Below are positions 6,995-13,407 of a stretch of 13,407 nt of DNA, in pieces; positions within the stretch are counted from its first letter, which is position 1; each line of letters opens with the position of its first letter. The notes beneath the pieces were generated by a model that saw nothing but the letters and a program-made list of their open reading frames with translations, ran no database searches and was not told the origin of the DNA. Location of the stretch: positions 1 through 13,407 of the forward strand of contig MNXO01000116.1 of assembly GCA_001872995.1 (NCBI GenBank). The letters are read 5' to 3'. This DNA is from Bacteroidetes bacterium CG2_30_32_10 (lineage in GTDB: Bacteria > Bacteroidota > Bacteroidia > Bacteroidales > CG2-30-32-10). The translations under genes and the position numbers were made by a program.

Positions 6995-8992
6995 ATGTTA
7001 AAAAAAATCATTTCCTTAACAATTATTTGTTTATTCGTTTCTACTTTTGTCAATGCTCAAGTAGATAATACTAAAAAAGGCTCTTGGCAATGTTATAATA
7101 AAAGGATTAACAACCCTAATGTTCTAAAAACTATTGACAAATCAGTAAATTCTCCAAAACATTCTTTTGATGTATTGAATTACAAACTAAATTTTAATAT
7201 TTACAGCTGCTATACTACTCCTTATCCAAAATCATTTTCTGCAAAAAATGAAATTACATTTAGGGTGGATTCTACTTTGAACTTTATTAAATTAAACGCA
7301 GTTAATACTTCTATAGTAGTTGATTCGGTAAGATTAGCTGGCGTTTCATTTACACATACTTCAAATATACTTACCATAAATTTAGACAGAACCTATAATC
7401 CTGGTGAAACTGTTATTTTACGTATATGTTATAGGCATCAAAACGTCTCTGATGGTGCATTTTATGCAAGTTCTGGCTTTGTGTTCACTGATAGTGAACC
7501 TGAAGGAGCTAGAAAATGGTTTCCTTGTTGGGATAAACCATCAGATAAAGCATTATTAGATATTACTACACGTGTACCTGCAACTGTTAAATTAGGATCA
7601 AATGGTCATTTAGCTGATTCTACCAAAATTAATGATACGATTTATTACCATTGGGTTACTAGAGACCCTGTTGCAACCTACTTAGCTGTTTTAACTTCTA
7701 AAGTAAATTATAATTTAGACATTGTTAATTGGACAAACCCTACTACTAGTGAAATTGTTCCAATGCGTTTTTATTATAACAGTGGTGAAAATATAGCAGG
7801 TATGAAAGCAATGATAATTCCTTTAACCACTTTTTATTCTCAACTTTTTGGCGATCATCCATTTGAAAAAAATGGCTTTGCAACACTAAATAGTCAATTT
7901 TCGTGGGGAGGTATGGAAAACCAGACATTAACAAGCCTTTGTCCTAATTGTTGGGAATCAAGCTTACTTGCGCACGAATTCGCACATCAATGGTTTGGTG
8001 ATATGATTACCTGTGCTACATGGGCAGATATTTGGTTAAATGAAGGTTTTGCTACATATATTGAAGCTCTTTGGATTGAAAACCAAAGTGGCTATAACGC
8101 CTACAAATCAGAAATAGATGGTAATGCAACCTATTATTTAAATTCTAACCCAGGGTGGGCAATATCAAATCCCAATTGGGCTATTAATACGCCTTCTACC
8201 AACACACTTTTTAATTATGCAATCACTTATATGAAGGGTGCCTGTGTATTACATCAACTTAGATATGTTTTAGGAGATAGCCAGTTTTTTGCTGCAATTA
8301 AAAGCTATGCTACTGATGTGGATGAATTTAAATATAAATCTGCTACTATTGCAGATTTTATGACTAAAATGAATACAGTAACTGGTCAAAATCTTGATTG
8401 GTTTTTTAATGAATGGATTTATCAACCCAATCATCCTAATTATCAAAATTTATATAACTTCCAAAACCTTGGGAATGGTAATTGGCAAGTAAATTTTACT
8501 GCAAAACAAACGAATACTTACTTTTACAAGATGCCTATTGAATATAAAATCACATTTACTAATAGTACCGATACTACTATTAGAGTAATGAATGATGTGA
8601 ATAATCAAACATTCAGTTTTCAGTTTAATAGACAGCCAAGTGCCATACAATTCGACCCAGAAAACAATATTGTATTGAAAACAGCTACCCTTACTGTTAA
8701 TTTAATTGATGATAAAACATACGCCAGCAATACTATTCAACTTCAACAAAATGAACCTAATCCTTGTTTAAAATCAACAACAATAAAATATTTTATTCCT
8801 GAAAACACCAAAATAAAGATTACTCTATATGACAATAATGCAAATTTATTGAAAACATTGATAAATTCATATCAAACAATAGGAAGTCATAGTTTAGGAT
8901 TAGATTGTAGTAATTTGCCAGCCGGAAACTATTATTATAAATTAGAAACCAAACAAAGTATTTTGACAAGAAAATTAATTAAAGTGAATTAA
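6995..8992 (+). CDS. Secreted M1 family metallo-aminopeptidase with T9SS type A sorting domain
   Basis: A 665-residue zinc aminopeptidase, exported and probably surface-bound or released. Residues 1-21 form a signal peptide (cleavage after VNA). The M1 N-terminal beta-domain follows (about 45-230), with the segment GARKWFPCWDKP. The catalytic domain has GGMEN at 305-309 (the GxMEN exopeptidase motif), zinc ligands His327 and His331 in HEFAH, the third ligand Glu350 in NEGFA, and a likely catalytic Tyr412 in TYMKGA. The last 80 or so residues are a T9SS type A C-terminal domain: LQQNEPNPCLKSTTIKYFIP, then LYDNNANLLKTL and LPAGNYYYKLET, ending RKLIKVN. A CPNC pair (316-319) sits between the two active-site motifs. 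It lacks the large C-terminal helical domain of E. coli PepN, as expected for the short secreted group. The next gene begins 2 nt after its stop. Confidence 0.95.
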   Translation: MLKKIISLTIICLFVSTFVNAQVDNTKKGSWQCYNKRINNPNVLKTIDKSVNSPKHSFDVLNYKLNFNIYSCYTTPYPKSFSAKNEITFRVDSTLNFIKLNAVNTSIVVDSVRLAGVSFTHTSNILTINLDRTYNPGETVILRICYRHQNVSDGAFYASSGFVFTDSEPEGARKWFPCWDKPSDKALLDITTRVPATVKLGSNGHLADSTKINDTIYYHWVTRDPVATYLAVLTSKVNYNLDIVNWTNPTTSEIVPMRFYYNSGENIAGMKAMIIPLTTFYSQLFGDHPFEKNGFATLNSQFSWGGMENQTLTSLCPNCWESSLLAHEFAHQWFGDMITCATWADIWLNEGFATYIEALWIENQSGYNAYKSEIDGNATYYLNSNPGWAISNPNWAINTPSTNTLFNYAITYMKGACVLHQLRYVLGDSQFFAAIKSYATDVDEFKYKSATIADFMTKMNTVTGQNLDWFFNEWIYQPNHPNYQNLYNFQNLGNGNWQVNFTAKQTNTYFYKMPIEYKITFTNSTDTTIRVMNDVNNQTFSFQFNRQPSAIQFDPENNIVLKTATLTVNLIDDKTYASNTIQLQQNEPNPCLKSTTIKYFIPENTKIKITLYDNNANLLKTLINSYQTIGSHSLGLDCSNLPAGNYYYKLETKQSILTRKLIKVN

Positions 8993-8994
8993 TA

Positions 8995-9792
8995 ATGAAT
9001 AATTTTTTTGCTTTTTTAATTTCTTTTTGCTTTTTACTTTTCAAAGTAGAGGCTCAAATTAATGTATCTATAATTGATATAGGTTCCAACATACTTATTG
9101 GCGGTTTTTCTAATGGAGAATGGTTGGAAAGTGAGCAATCTAAAAGAAAGATTAAAGGGGATGAAGAATATAAACTATATAGTTTTGATGGTTTCTTAGG
9201 AACAACAAAAGGAGATATAGCAGAATCAATGGGAGCACCTTGCCCTAATATTTATTTTGTTAGTACTCCTTATAAAAATACTAAGGAAAACTTATTTATT
9301 ACAGGTATTACTTGCAATTGGGATGCATTTCCAAAGAAATTGGCTTTACTTTCTACAAATCAGAAGACATATATTGATATTACCGCCAACTTGTTAAAAA
9401 GCAAAGGAATAAACAATCCAAATGTAGAGATTACAAAAATTATTAAGACTGACCTTGAAAACGACGGCATTGATGAGGTATTCATCAATGCTACTTATTT
9501 TAAAAATGGATTTACCCCAGAAACTTCAGTAGGTGATTATTCTTTTGTATATTTAAGAAAAATAATCAACGGAAAGGTTGAAAACATTATTATTGATGGA
9601 AATTATTTTCCCGAATCCTTAAATTCTGGAATCCCATTACAATTCCAATTGTGTAATATACTAGATATAAATAATGATGGTATTTTAGAGTTTATTATTT
9701 ATAGCGAATATTATGAAGGAATTGAATTTTGTATATATAGATTAATTGATAATAAAGTCGTTTTAGTTCTTTCAGCATTTTGTGGTGCTTGA
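8995..9792 (+). CDS. Secreted protein of unknown function with two DxxxDG calcium-loop-like motifs
   Basis: I do not recognise a named family. The 265-residue product begins with a clear signal peptide (about 1-20, hydrophobic FFAFLISFCFLLF, likely cleavage after VEA and before Gln21). The mature part is beta-rich. Two similar segments, DLENDGIDE at 153-161 and DINNDGILE at 224-232, have the Asp spacing of FG-GAP/VCBS-like or dockerin-like calcium loops and are each followed by a hydrophobic strand (VFINAT, FIIYSEYY). It has no lipobox and no T9SS tail, so a periplasmic location is the simplest guess. It starts 2 nt after the M1 peptidase stop and is almost certainly co-transcribed with it, which hints at a role alongside the peptidase; that is inference. 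Confidence 0.75.
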   Translation: MNNFFAFLISFCFLLFKVEAQINVSIIDIGSNILIGGFSNGEWLESEQSKRKIKGDEEYKLYSFDGFLGTTKGDIAESMGAPCPNIYFVSTPYKNTKENLFITGITCNWDAFPKKLALLSTNQKTYIDITANLLKSKGINNPNVEITKIIKTDLENDGIDEVFINATYFKNGFTPETSVGDYSFVYLRKIINGKVENIIIDGNYFPESLNSGIPLQFQLCNILDINNDGILEFIIYSEYYEGIEFCIYRLIDNKVVLVLSAFCGA

Positions 9793-9816
9793 TGATAAAT
9801 AATATTTAAATAACAA

Positions 9817-10596
9817 ATGACTACATTTCTTTTTCACGAAACAATATTTGGACCTATACATAGTAGAAGACTTGGTTCATCTTTAGGGGTAAACTTATTG
9901 CCAAACAATTATAAGCATTGCACTTTTAACTGCATTTATTGTGAATGCGGATGGACTGATTTAGAAAAACACAGCAACACTACTTTTCTCACAAGCAATG
10001 AAATTGCAACACAATTAGAAAACAAACTAAAAGAACTATCAACTAAAAAAGTAATAATTGATAATATTACCTTTGCAGGTAATGGTGAACCTACTATTCA
10101 TCCTCATTTTTCTGAAATAATAAACGATACCATTCGATTAAGAAATATTTATTATCCTAAAAGTGAAATAGCAGTCTTGTCTAATGCTTCCATGTTGCAT
10201 AAACCCTCTATTATTGAAGCTTTAAAAAAGATTGATAGCAACATTCAAAAATTAGATTGCGGCTCAGAAGAAATGTTTCAAAGGATTAACAAACCTATTA
10301 AAAAAATGTTACTTTCGGATATTGTTAAACAATTACTTAATTTTACAAGCAACTTAACTATTCAAACTCTTTTTCTTAGAGGTGAATACCAAGGACAAAT
10401 TATTGATAACACTTCCGATAAAGAAGTTGAGCTGTGGTTAAGTCATATAAATGCGATTAAACCTGCAATGGTCATGTTATATCCAATTGCACGTTCAACA
10501 CCAGCTTCAAATCTAGAAAAAATAACAATTGATGAGTTAAATAAAATAGCTAATCAAGTTGAAAAAATGGGAATCAAAACTCAGGTATATCCTTAA
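9817..10596 (+). CDS. Radical SAM protein, COG0731-like
   Basis: A 259-residue cytoplasmic radical SAM enzyme of unknown substrate. The opening FGPIHSRRLGSSLGVNLLP (11-29) is the signature of the COG0731 group (relatives of archaeal Tyw1). The 4Fe-4S/SAM cluster ligands are Cys35, Cys39 and Cys42 in the canonical Cx3Cx2C, with Cys44 just after. GNGEPT at 88-93 is the GGEP-type SAM-contact motif, followed by LSNAS on a core strand near 120. The length fits a single TIM-barrel with no auxiliary-cluster or SPASM domain. The tRNA-binding parts of Tyw1 are not evident. It lies 24 nt after the secreted-protein gene and 12 nt before the repeat-protein gene in the same reading direction. Homologues are widespread in Bacteroidota, but I know of no assigned reaction. 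Confidence 0.88.
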   Translation: MTTFLFHETIFGPIHSRRLGSSLGVNLLPNNYKHCTFNCIYCECGWTDLEKHSNTTFLTSNEIATQLENKLKELSTKKVIIDNITFAGNGEPTIHPHFSEIINDTIRLRNIYYPKSEIAVLSNASMLHKPSIIEALKKIDSNIQKLDCGSEEMFQRINKPIKKMLLSDIVKQLLNFTSNLTIQTLFLRGEYQGQIIDNTSDKEVELWLSHINAIKPAMVMLYPIARSTPASNLEKITIDELNKIANQVEKMGIKTQVYP

Positions 10597-10608
10597 AATA
10601 CTACTATA

Positions 10609-11013
10609 GTGCTTAATTATCCTATAAAAATAATAATAGCATTCGGAGAAGCAATTTCTGGTAATTTAAAAATTATGAATTGGTTGCTAAAAAATGGATA
10701 TCCAGAACTTGGAGCACTCGCCAATGCAATACAAACCAGTTATACTGCTTTCGATTGGCTTGTTAAAAATAAGTTTCCTCAATATGCTGCATTTTGTTCG
10801 GCTATTTACGATGATGAAAATGCAATGACCTGGCTTAAAAACTACAAATTCAATTTTCTTGTAACTTTAGCCGAAGCAAGTATGGGCGAAGAAGCTGCTT
10901 ACGAAAAGCTAAAAAAGGAAAACTATGTGCCTTTTATCATTATTGCAAGAAAAATTCAATATGTAAGAGCACAAAAAATAAATGATCAGGCTGATTATCA
11001 TAAATTTAGATAA
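10609..11013 (+). CDS. Small protein of four 25-residue helical repeats
   Basis: No named family is recognised. The 134-residue product has no signal peptide. Residues 16-115 split without gaps into four 25-residue units (16-40, 41-65, 66-90, 91-115). The pattern is roughly I-x5-A-x2-W-L-x-K-N-x-[FY]-P, then a hydrophobic stretch ending in Ala: MNWLLKNGYPELG, FDWLVKNKFPQYA, MTWLKNYKFNFLV and a more diverged YEKLKKENYVPFI. The first 15 residues look like the second half of a further unit, and residues 116-134 form a charged tail. This suggests a short alpha-solenoid, perhaps a protein-binding scaffold, distinct from ankyrin, TPR and HEAT units, which run longer. The start is GTG 10609, four codons after an in-frame stop; the only early ATG would remove the first repeat. 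It lies between two radical SAM genes, a position that suggests but does not prove a partnership. Confidence 0.75.
   Translation: MLNYPIKIIIAFGEAISGNLKIMNWLLKNGYPELGALANAIQTSYTAFDWLVKNKFPQYAAFCSAIYDDENAMTWLKNYKFNFLVTLAEASMGEEAAYEKLKKENYVPFIIIARKIQYVRAQKINDQADYHKFR
10654..10953 (+). repeat. Coding region of four 25-residue tandem repeats
   Basis: This stretch encodes four consecutive units of exactly 25 residues (75 nt each). Aligned columns keep the hydrophobic first residue in three units, Ala-x2-Trp-Leu in the second and third, Trp-Leu also in the first, and a final Ala in the first three. At the DNA level the units have diverged, so the duplication is old and not an active tandem repeat. 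Confidence 0.75.
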
Positions 11014-11047
11014 TTAAAAAATAAAAAATAATAGAACTTTGGATTTT

Positions 11048-12175
11048 ATGAAAAAGGAAATAATTGAAAGAACGCTACAAAAATCTAACATTTCTGAAGA
11101 AATAAAAATTATTTCCAAAAAAATACTTAACTTTCAACGCATTACTCCTAATGAAGGACTTATTCTCTATATTAAAGGAGAATTGGGTTTTCTTGGGATG
11201 CTTGCAAACTATGTGAAAGAAAATATAAATAAACAACTTGTTTATTATAATCAAAATTTACATATTGAGCCAACTAATATTTGCCTTTACAAATGCAAAT
11301 TTTGCTCTTATTCGAGCAAAAATAATGAGGATGCATGGGAGCTTTCGGAACAACAAATAATTAAAAAAATTAAGAAGCACTTCAATAATCAAATAACTGA
11401 AATTCATATTGTAGGTGGAGTTCATCCCGATAGAGATTTGCATTACTATGGCAATATTATTAAAAAAATTAAACAATTATTTCCGACTATTCATATTAAA
11501 GCATTTACAGCTGTTGAAATTGATTATATGTCCAAAAAATCAGGTTTATCATTACTTGATGGGTTAAACGCCTTAAAATCATATGGTTTAGACTCAATAC
11601 CTGGTGGTGGAGCCGAAATACTTGATGACCAAATAAGAAAGCAAATTTGTGGAGCCAAATCTAATTCAAAAACATGGCTTTTAGTACACGAAACTGCCCA
11701 TCAATTGGGAATTCCATCAAATGCAACAATGCTTTATGGTCATATTGAACATTACAAACATCGCATTGCGCACTTAAATCTTTTACGTGAATTGCAAGAT
11801 AAAACAACAGGCTTTAACGCTTTTATACCATTAAAATTCAGAAATAAAAGAAACGAATTAGCTGGTATTAATGAAGTTTCTGTAATTGAAGATTTGAAAA
11901 ATTATGCTGTTTGCCGTATTTTTTTTGATAATATACCTCACATAAAAGCTTATTGGCCTATGATTGGAAAAGAAACTGCCCAAATTTCTCTTTCTTTTGG
12001 GGTAGATGATTTAGATGGTACTATCAATGATTCTACAAAAATCTACTCTAAAGCAGGTGCTGACGATATAAACCCTATGATGGACAAAAATGAAATGATT
12101 AATTTTATAAAAAATGCCAATAGAATTCCAGTTGAGAGAGACTCCTTATACAATATTATCAACAAATTATCCTAA
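11048..12175 (+). CDS. mqnE: Aminofutalosine synthase (menaquinone biosynthesis)
   Basis: Radical SAM enzyme that joins 3-(1-carboxyvinyloxy)benzoate and SAM to form 6-amino-6-deoxyfutalosine in the futalosine route to menaquinone. From the ATG at 11048 it is 375 residues, normal for MqnE. Visible motifs: NLHIEPTNICLYKCKFC with the cluster cysteines 79, 83 and 86, GGVHPD at 123-128, the KAFTAVEID stretch, DSIPGGGAE at 182-190, NATMLYGHIE, DNIPHIKAYW and DDLDGT at 320-325. This set distinguishes it from the related MqnC. A TTG at 11039 would add three residues, but the ATG is the more likely start. The gene is 34 nt after the repeat-protein gene. The other pathway genes (mqnA, mqnB, mqnC, mqnD) are not in the window. 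It meets the WG-repeat gene tail to tail. Confidence 0.94.
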   Translation: MKKEIIERTLQKSNISEEIKIISKKILNFQRITPNEGLILYIKGELGFLGMLANYVKENINKQLVYYNQNLHIEPTNICLYKCKFCSYSSKNNEDAWELSEQQIIKKIKKHFNNQITEIHIVGGVHPDRDLHYYGNIIKKIKQLFPTIHIKAFTAVEIDYMSKKSGLSLLDGLNALKSYGLDSIPGGGAEILDDQIRKQICGAKSNSKTWLLVHETAHQLGIPSNATMLYGHIEHYKHRIAHLNLLRELQDKTTGFNAFIPLKFRNKRNELAGINEVSVIEDLKNYAVCRIFFDNIPHIKAYWPMIGKETAQISLSFGVDDLDGTINDSTKIYSKAGADDINPMMDKNEMINFIKNANRIPVERDSLYNIINKLS

Positions 12176-12210
12176 TTTAAGGGATGTATATTTTTTAGAA
12201 GTCTAATACC

Positions 12211-13287
12211 TTATTTTCCCCAAATATACTTTCCTGTTTTATCAATGTATATTGAATTAAGATTATATGATTTGCCAATAAAAACTTCAGCCAAGCCATT
12301 TTTAAAGTTTGTAATAGCATCAAATATTGGTTGAATTACAAAAGTGCCTTTTTTATCAATAAACCCCCATTTGCCATTTATTTTAACCGCAGCAAGCCCC
12401 TCTGAAAACGGCAACACTTCTTCATATTGCGGTTTAATGATTTTTTCTCCTGCTTCATTAATAAAACCATAATTCTTTCCGATTTTAACTGCAGCCAAGT
12501 CTTCTGAAATGAGGCTTAACCAATCATACTTTGGTTTAATGATATAATTTCCTGTTTTGTCAATGATGCCGTAATTATTCCCTATTTTTACTAAAGCCAT
12601 TCCATTTGAAAAGGAGGAAACCTCCTCAAATTGAGGTTCAATAATGAAAACACCTTTGTTATCAATGAAACCCCATTTACCTTCTACATATTTTCCATAA
12701 TTATTAATAACTGCACCATTATTTACTGCTGCTAAACCCTCTTTAAAAGAAGTTGCAATATCGTATTTAGATTCTATTATCGTTTTCCCCTCACTGTCAA
12801 TGTATTCCCATTTGTCTTTAAGCTTTACCGGAGCTAAACCCTCAGAAAAATTGCCCGCTTCTTGATAAATTGTTCCAATTTGAATATGCATTGATTTATG
12901 TATAAATCCCCATTTACCACTAATTTTAATAAGTGCATAATCTTCTGAAAACTGACCAGCAATCTCAAATTGAGATAAGCTAATATCCTTTCCCATCTTA
13001 TCAATGTATCCAAAATACTTCCCTTGTTTAACTACAGCTATGTTTTCCGAAAACGAAGAAGCATAATCATACTTTAATGAGATAACAACATCTCCATGAT
13101 TGTTGATATATCCATACAATCCATCTTTCTTGACAGCAAACAATAATTGATTTGATTTTTCATTGTTAAGGGTGTCATTTTTATTATGTTTTAAGTAATT
13201 TGAAGTTAAACTATCACTCTGAGCATAGCTATTACGTTGATTAATAAATATTAAAACGCCTATCAGTAATACATATCTATATTTCAT
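12211..13287 (-). CDS. Exported WG-repeat protein
   Basis: A 358-residue protein with a signal peptide (1-22, cleavage after SYA), a polar linker (23-50) and eight WG/KWG repeats plus a partial ninth. The repeat-anchoring aromatic residues fall at 58, 92, 126, 160, 205, 239, 273, 307 and 347: the spacing is exactly 34 except for an 11-residue insertion in unit four and a 6-residue one in unit eight. A typical unit reads KWGFIDKKGxxVIxPxFDxxxxFxxGLAxVxxxG. Unit four has Trp-Glu in place of Trp-Gly and unit three lacks the usual Gly of the DKxG turn. WG repeats form a beta-rich fold whose partner is unknown; surface or periplasmic binding is a guess. No T9SS tail or lipobox is seen. It is convergent with mqnE (35 nt apart) and seems monocistronic. 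Confidence 0.9.
   Translation of the reverse strand: MKYRYVLLIGVLIFINQRNSYAQSDSLTSNYLKHNKNDTLNNEKSNQLLFAVKKDGLYGYINNHGDVVISLKYDYASSFSENIAVVKQGKYFGYIDKMGKDISLSQFEIAGQFSEDYALIKISGKWGFIHKSMHIQIGTIYQEAGNFSEGLAPVKLKDKWEYIDSEGKTIIESKYDIATSFKEGLAAVNNGAVINNYGKYVEGKWGFIDNKGVFIIEPQFEEVSSFSNGMALVKIGNNYGIIDKTGNYIIKPKYDWLSLISEDLAAVKIGKNYGFINEAGEKIIKPQYEEVLPFSEGLAAVKINGKWGFIDKKGTFVIQPIFDAITNFKNGLAEVFIGKSYNLNSIYIDKTGKYIWGK
12214..13119 (-). repeat. WG-repeat coding array (34-residue period)
   Basis: Eight complete 34-residue-class units and a final partial unit cover residues 57-357 of the exported protein. The strongest conservation lies in units five to eight, with near-identical IKPKYD / IKPQYE and LAAVKI segments, which suggests the more recent duplications are at the C-terminal end. 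Confidence 0.85.
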
Positions 13288-13294
13288 AATTATT

Positions 13295-13305
13295 CTCCCT
13301 TCCTT
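13295..13305 (-). promoter_or_regulatory. Strong Shine-Dalgarno sequence of the WG-repeat gene
   Basis: On the minus strand the sequence AAGGAAGGGAG ends 7 nt before the ATG at 13287. This is a purine-rich, near-canonical ribosome binding site. The other starts in the window mostly have A/T-rich leaders without one, as usual in Bacteroidota. It supports the chosen start. Confidence 0.6.
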
Positions 13306-13378
13306 TTATTTTATTAAATAAATGAAAATAAAACACATACATTTTAACGATATATATATATTTATGTTTCGTTTTATA

Positions 13379-13386
13379 TACTTTTG
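13379..13386 (+). promoter_or_regulatory. Possible -7 element reading out of the right edge
   Basis: TACTTTTG is a full match to TAnnTTTG on the plus strand. No clear TTTG lies 19-21 nt upstream (the region is an alternating AT run and TTTCG). If real, transcription would begin near 13393 and serve a gene beyond the window. The remainder of 13306-13378 shows nothing recognisable, and no comparable element was found on the minus strand for the WG-repeat gene. Confidence 0.3.
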
Positions 13387-13407
13387 TTTTATCTGAAAAA
13401 AATACTA

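Noticed and set aside
7746..7934. Minus-strand open frame inside the M1 peptidase gene
   Set aside because: Antisense to the conserved catalytic domain, short, no leader and no recognisable motif. The similar open frames at 8450-8650 and 11258-11476 were rejected for the same reason.
10654..10953. Ankyrin or TPR repeats in the 134-residue protein
   Set aside because: The unit is exactly 25 residues, shorter than ankyrin (33) or TPR (34), and lacks the ankyrin TPLH motif and the TPR W-L-G-Y-A-F-A-P pattern.
11039..11047. TTG start at 11039 for mqnE
   Set aside because: It adds three residues only, and an ATG follows at 11048 with the lysine-rich start common in this family.
12176..12210. Bidirectional terminator between the convergent mqnE and WG-repeat genes
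   Set aside because: The 35 bases contain a T run but no inverted repeat able to form a convincing stem.
6995..13287. A defence, mobile or secondary-metabolite system formed by the right-hand genes
   Set aside because: There is no nuclease, transposase, integrase, precursor peptide, transporter or attachment site. The two radical SAM proteins belong to housekeeping-type families, so linking them all into one new system would be speculation.

Overview
The window is strongly AT-rich, densely coding DNA from a member of the Bacteroidota. Four things point there: promoter elements of the TTG-N20-TAnnTTTG type, almost no Shine-Dalgarno sites, a metallopeptidase ending in a type IX secretion (T9SS) type A sorting domain, and the local order panC / starch-synthase-like protein / DUF4270 lipoprotein / glmS, which I recall from many Bacteroidota genomes. 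The use of MqnE (futalosine menaquinone route) fits as well.

Left arm, minus strand (1-2656): panC, panD, a YbhN/LPG-synthase-type membrane protein and a heptose-1-phosphate adenylyltransferase (rfaE2, cut by the left edge). They overlap or are 3 nt apart, so they look like one tightly coupled transcript. panC and panD provide pantothenate for CoA. The last two genes concern the cell envelope.

Centre, plus strand (2717-6868): a short divergent promoter region (2657-2777) also drives a protein that is only the N-terminal half of a GT5 starch synthase, then a DUF4270 surface lipoprotein with a TTG start, then glmS, which makes glucosamine-6-phosphate for peptidoglycan and LPS.

Right-centre, plus strand (6995-12175): a secreted M1 aminopeptidase with a T9SS tail, a small secreted protein with two calcium-loop-like motifs, a COG0731-type radical SAM protein, a 134-residue protein made almost entirely of four exact 25-residue repeats, and the radical SAM enzyme MqnE (aminofutalosine synthase).

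Right end, minus strand (12211-13287): an exported WG-repeat protein with a strict 34-residue period, preceded by an unusually good Shine-Dalgarno sequence. A plus-strand promoter-like element at 13379-13386 may serve a gene outside the window.

No tRNA, rRNA, CRISPR array, insertion sequence, integrase or defence gene was seen, and no intergenic stretch exceeds 300 bases. Most of the window is ordinary chromosomal housekeeping DNA. The least explained parts are the half-length GT5 protein and the 25-residue-repeat protein between two radical SAM genes. I do not see a clear new multi-gene system.
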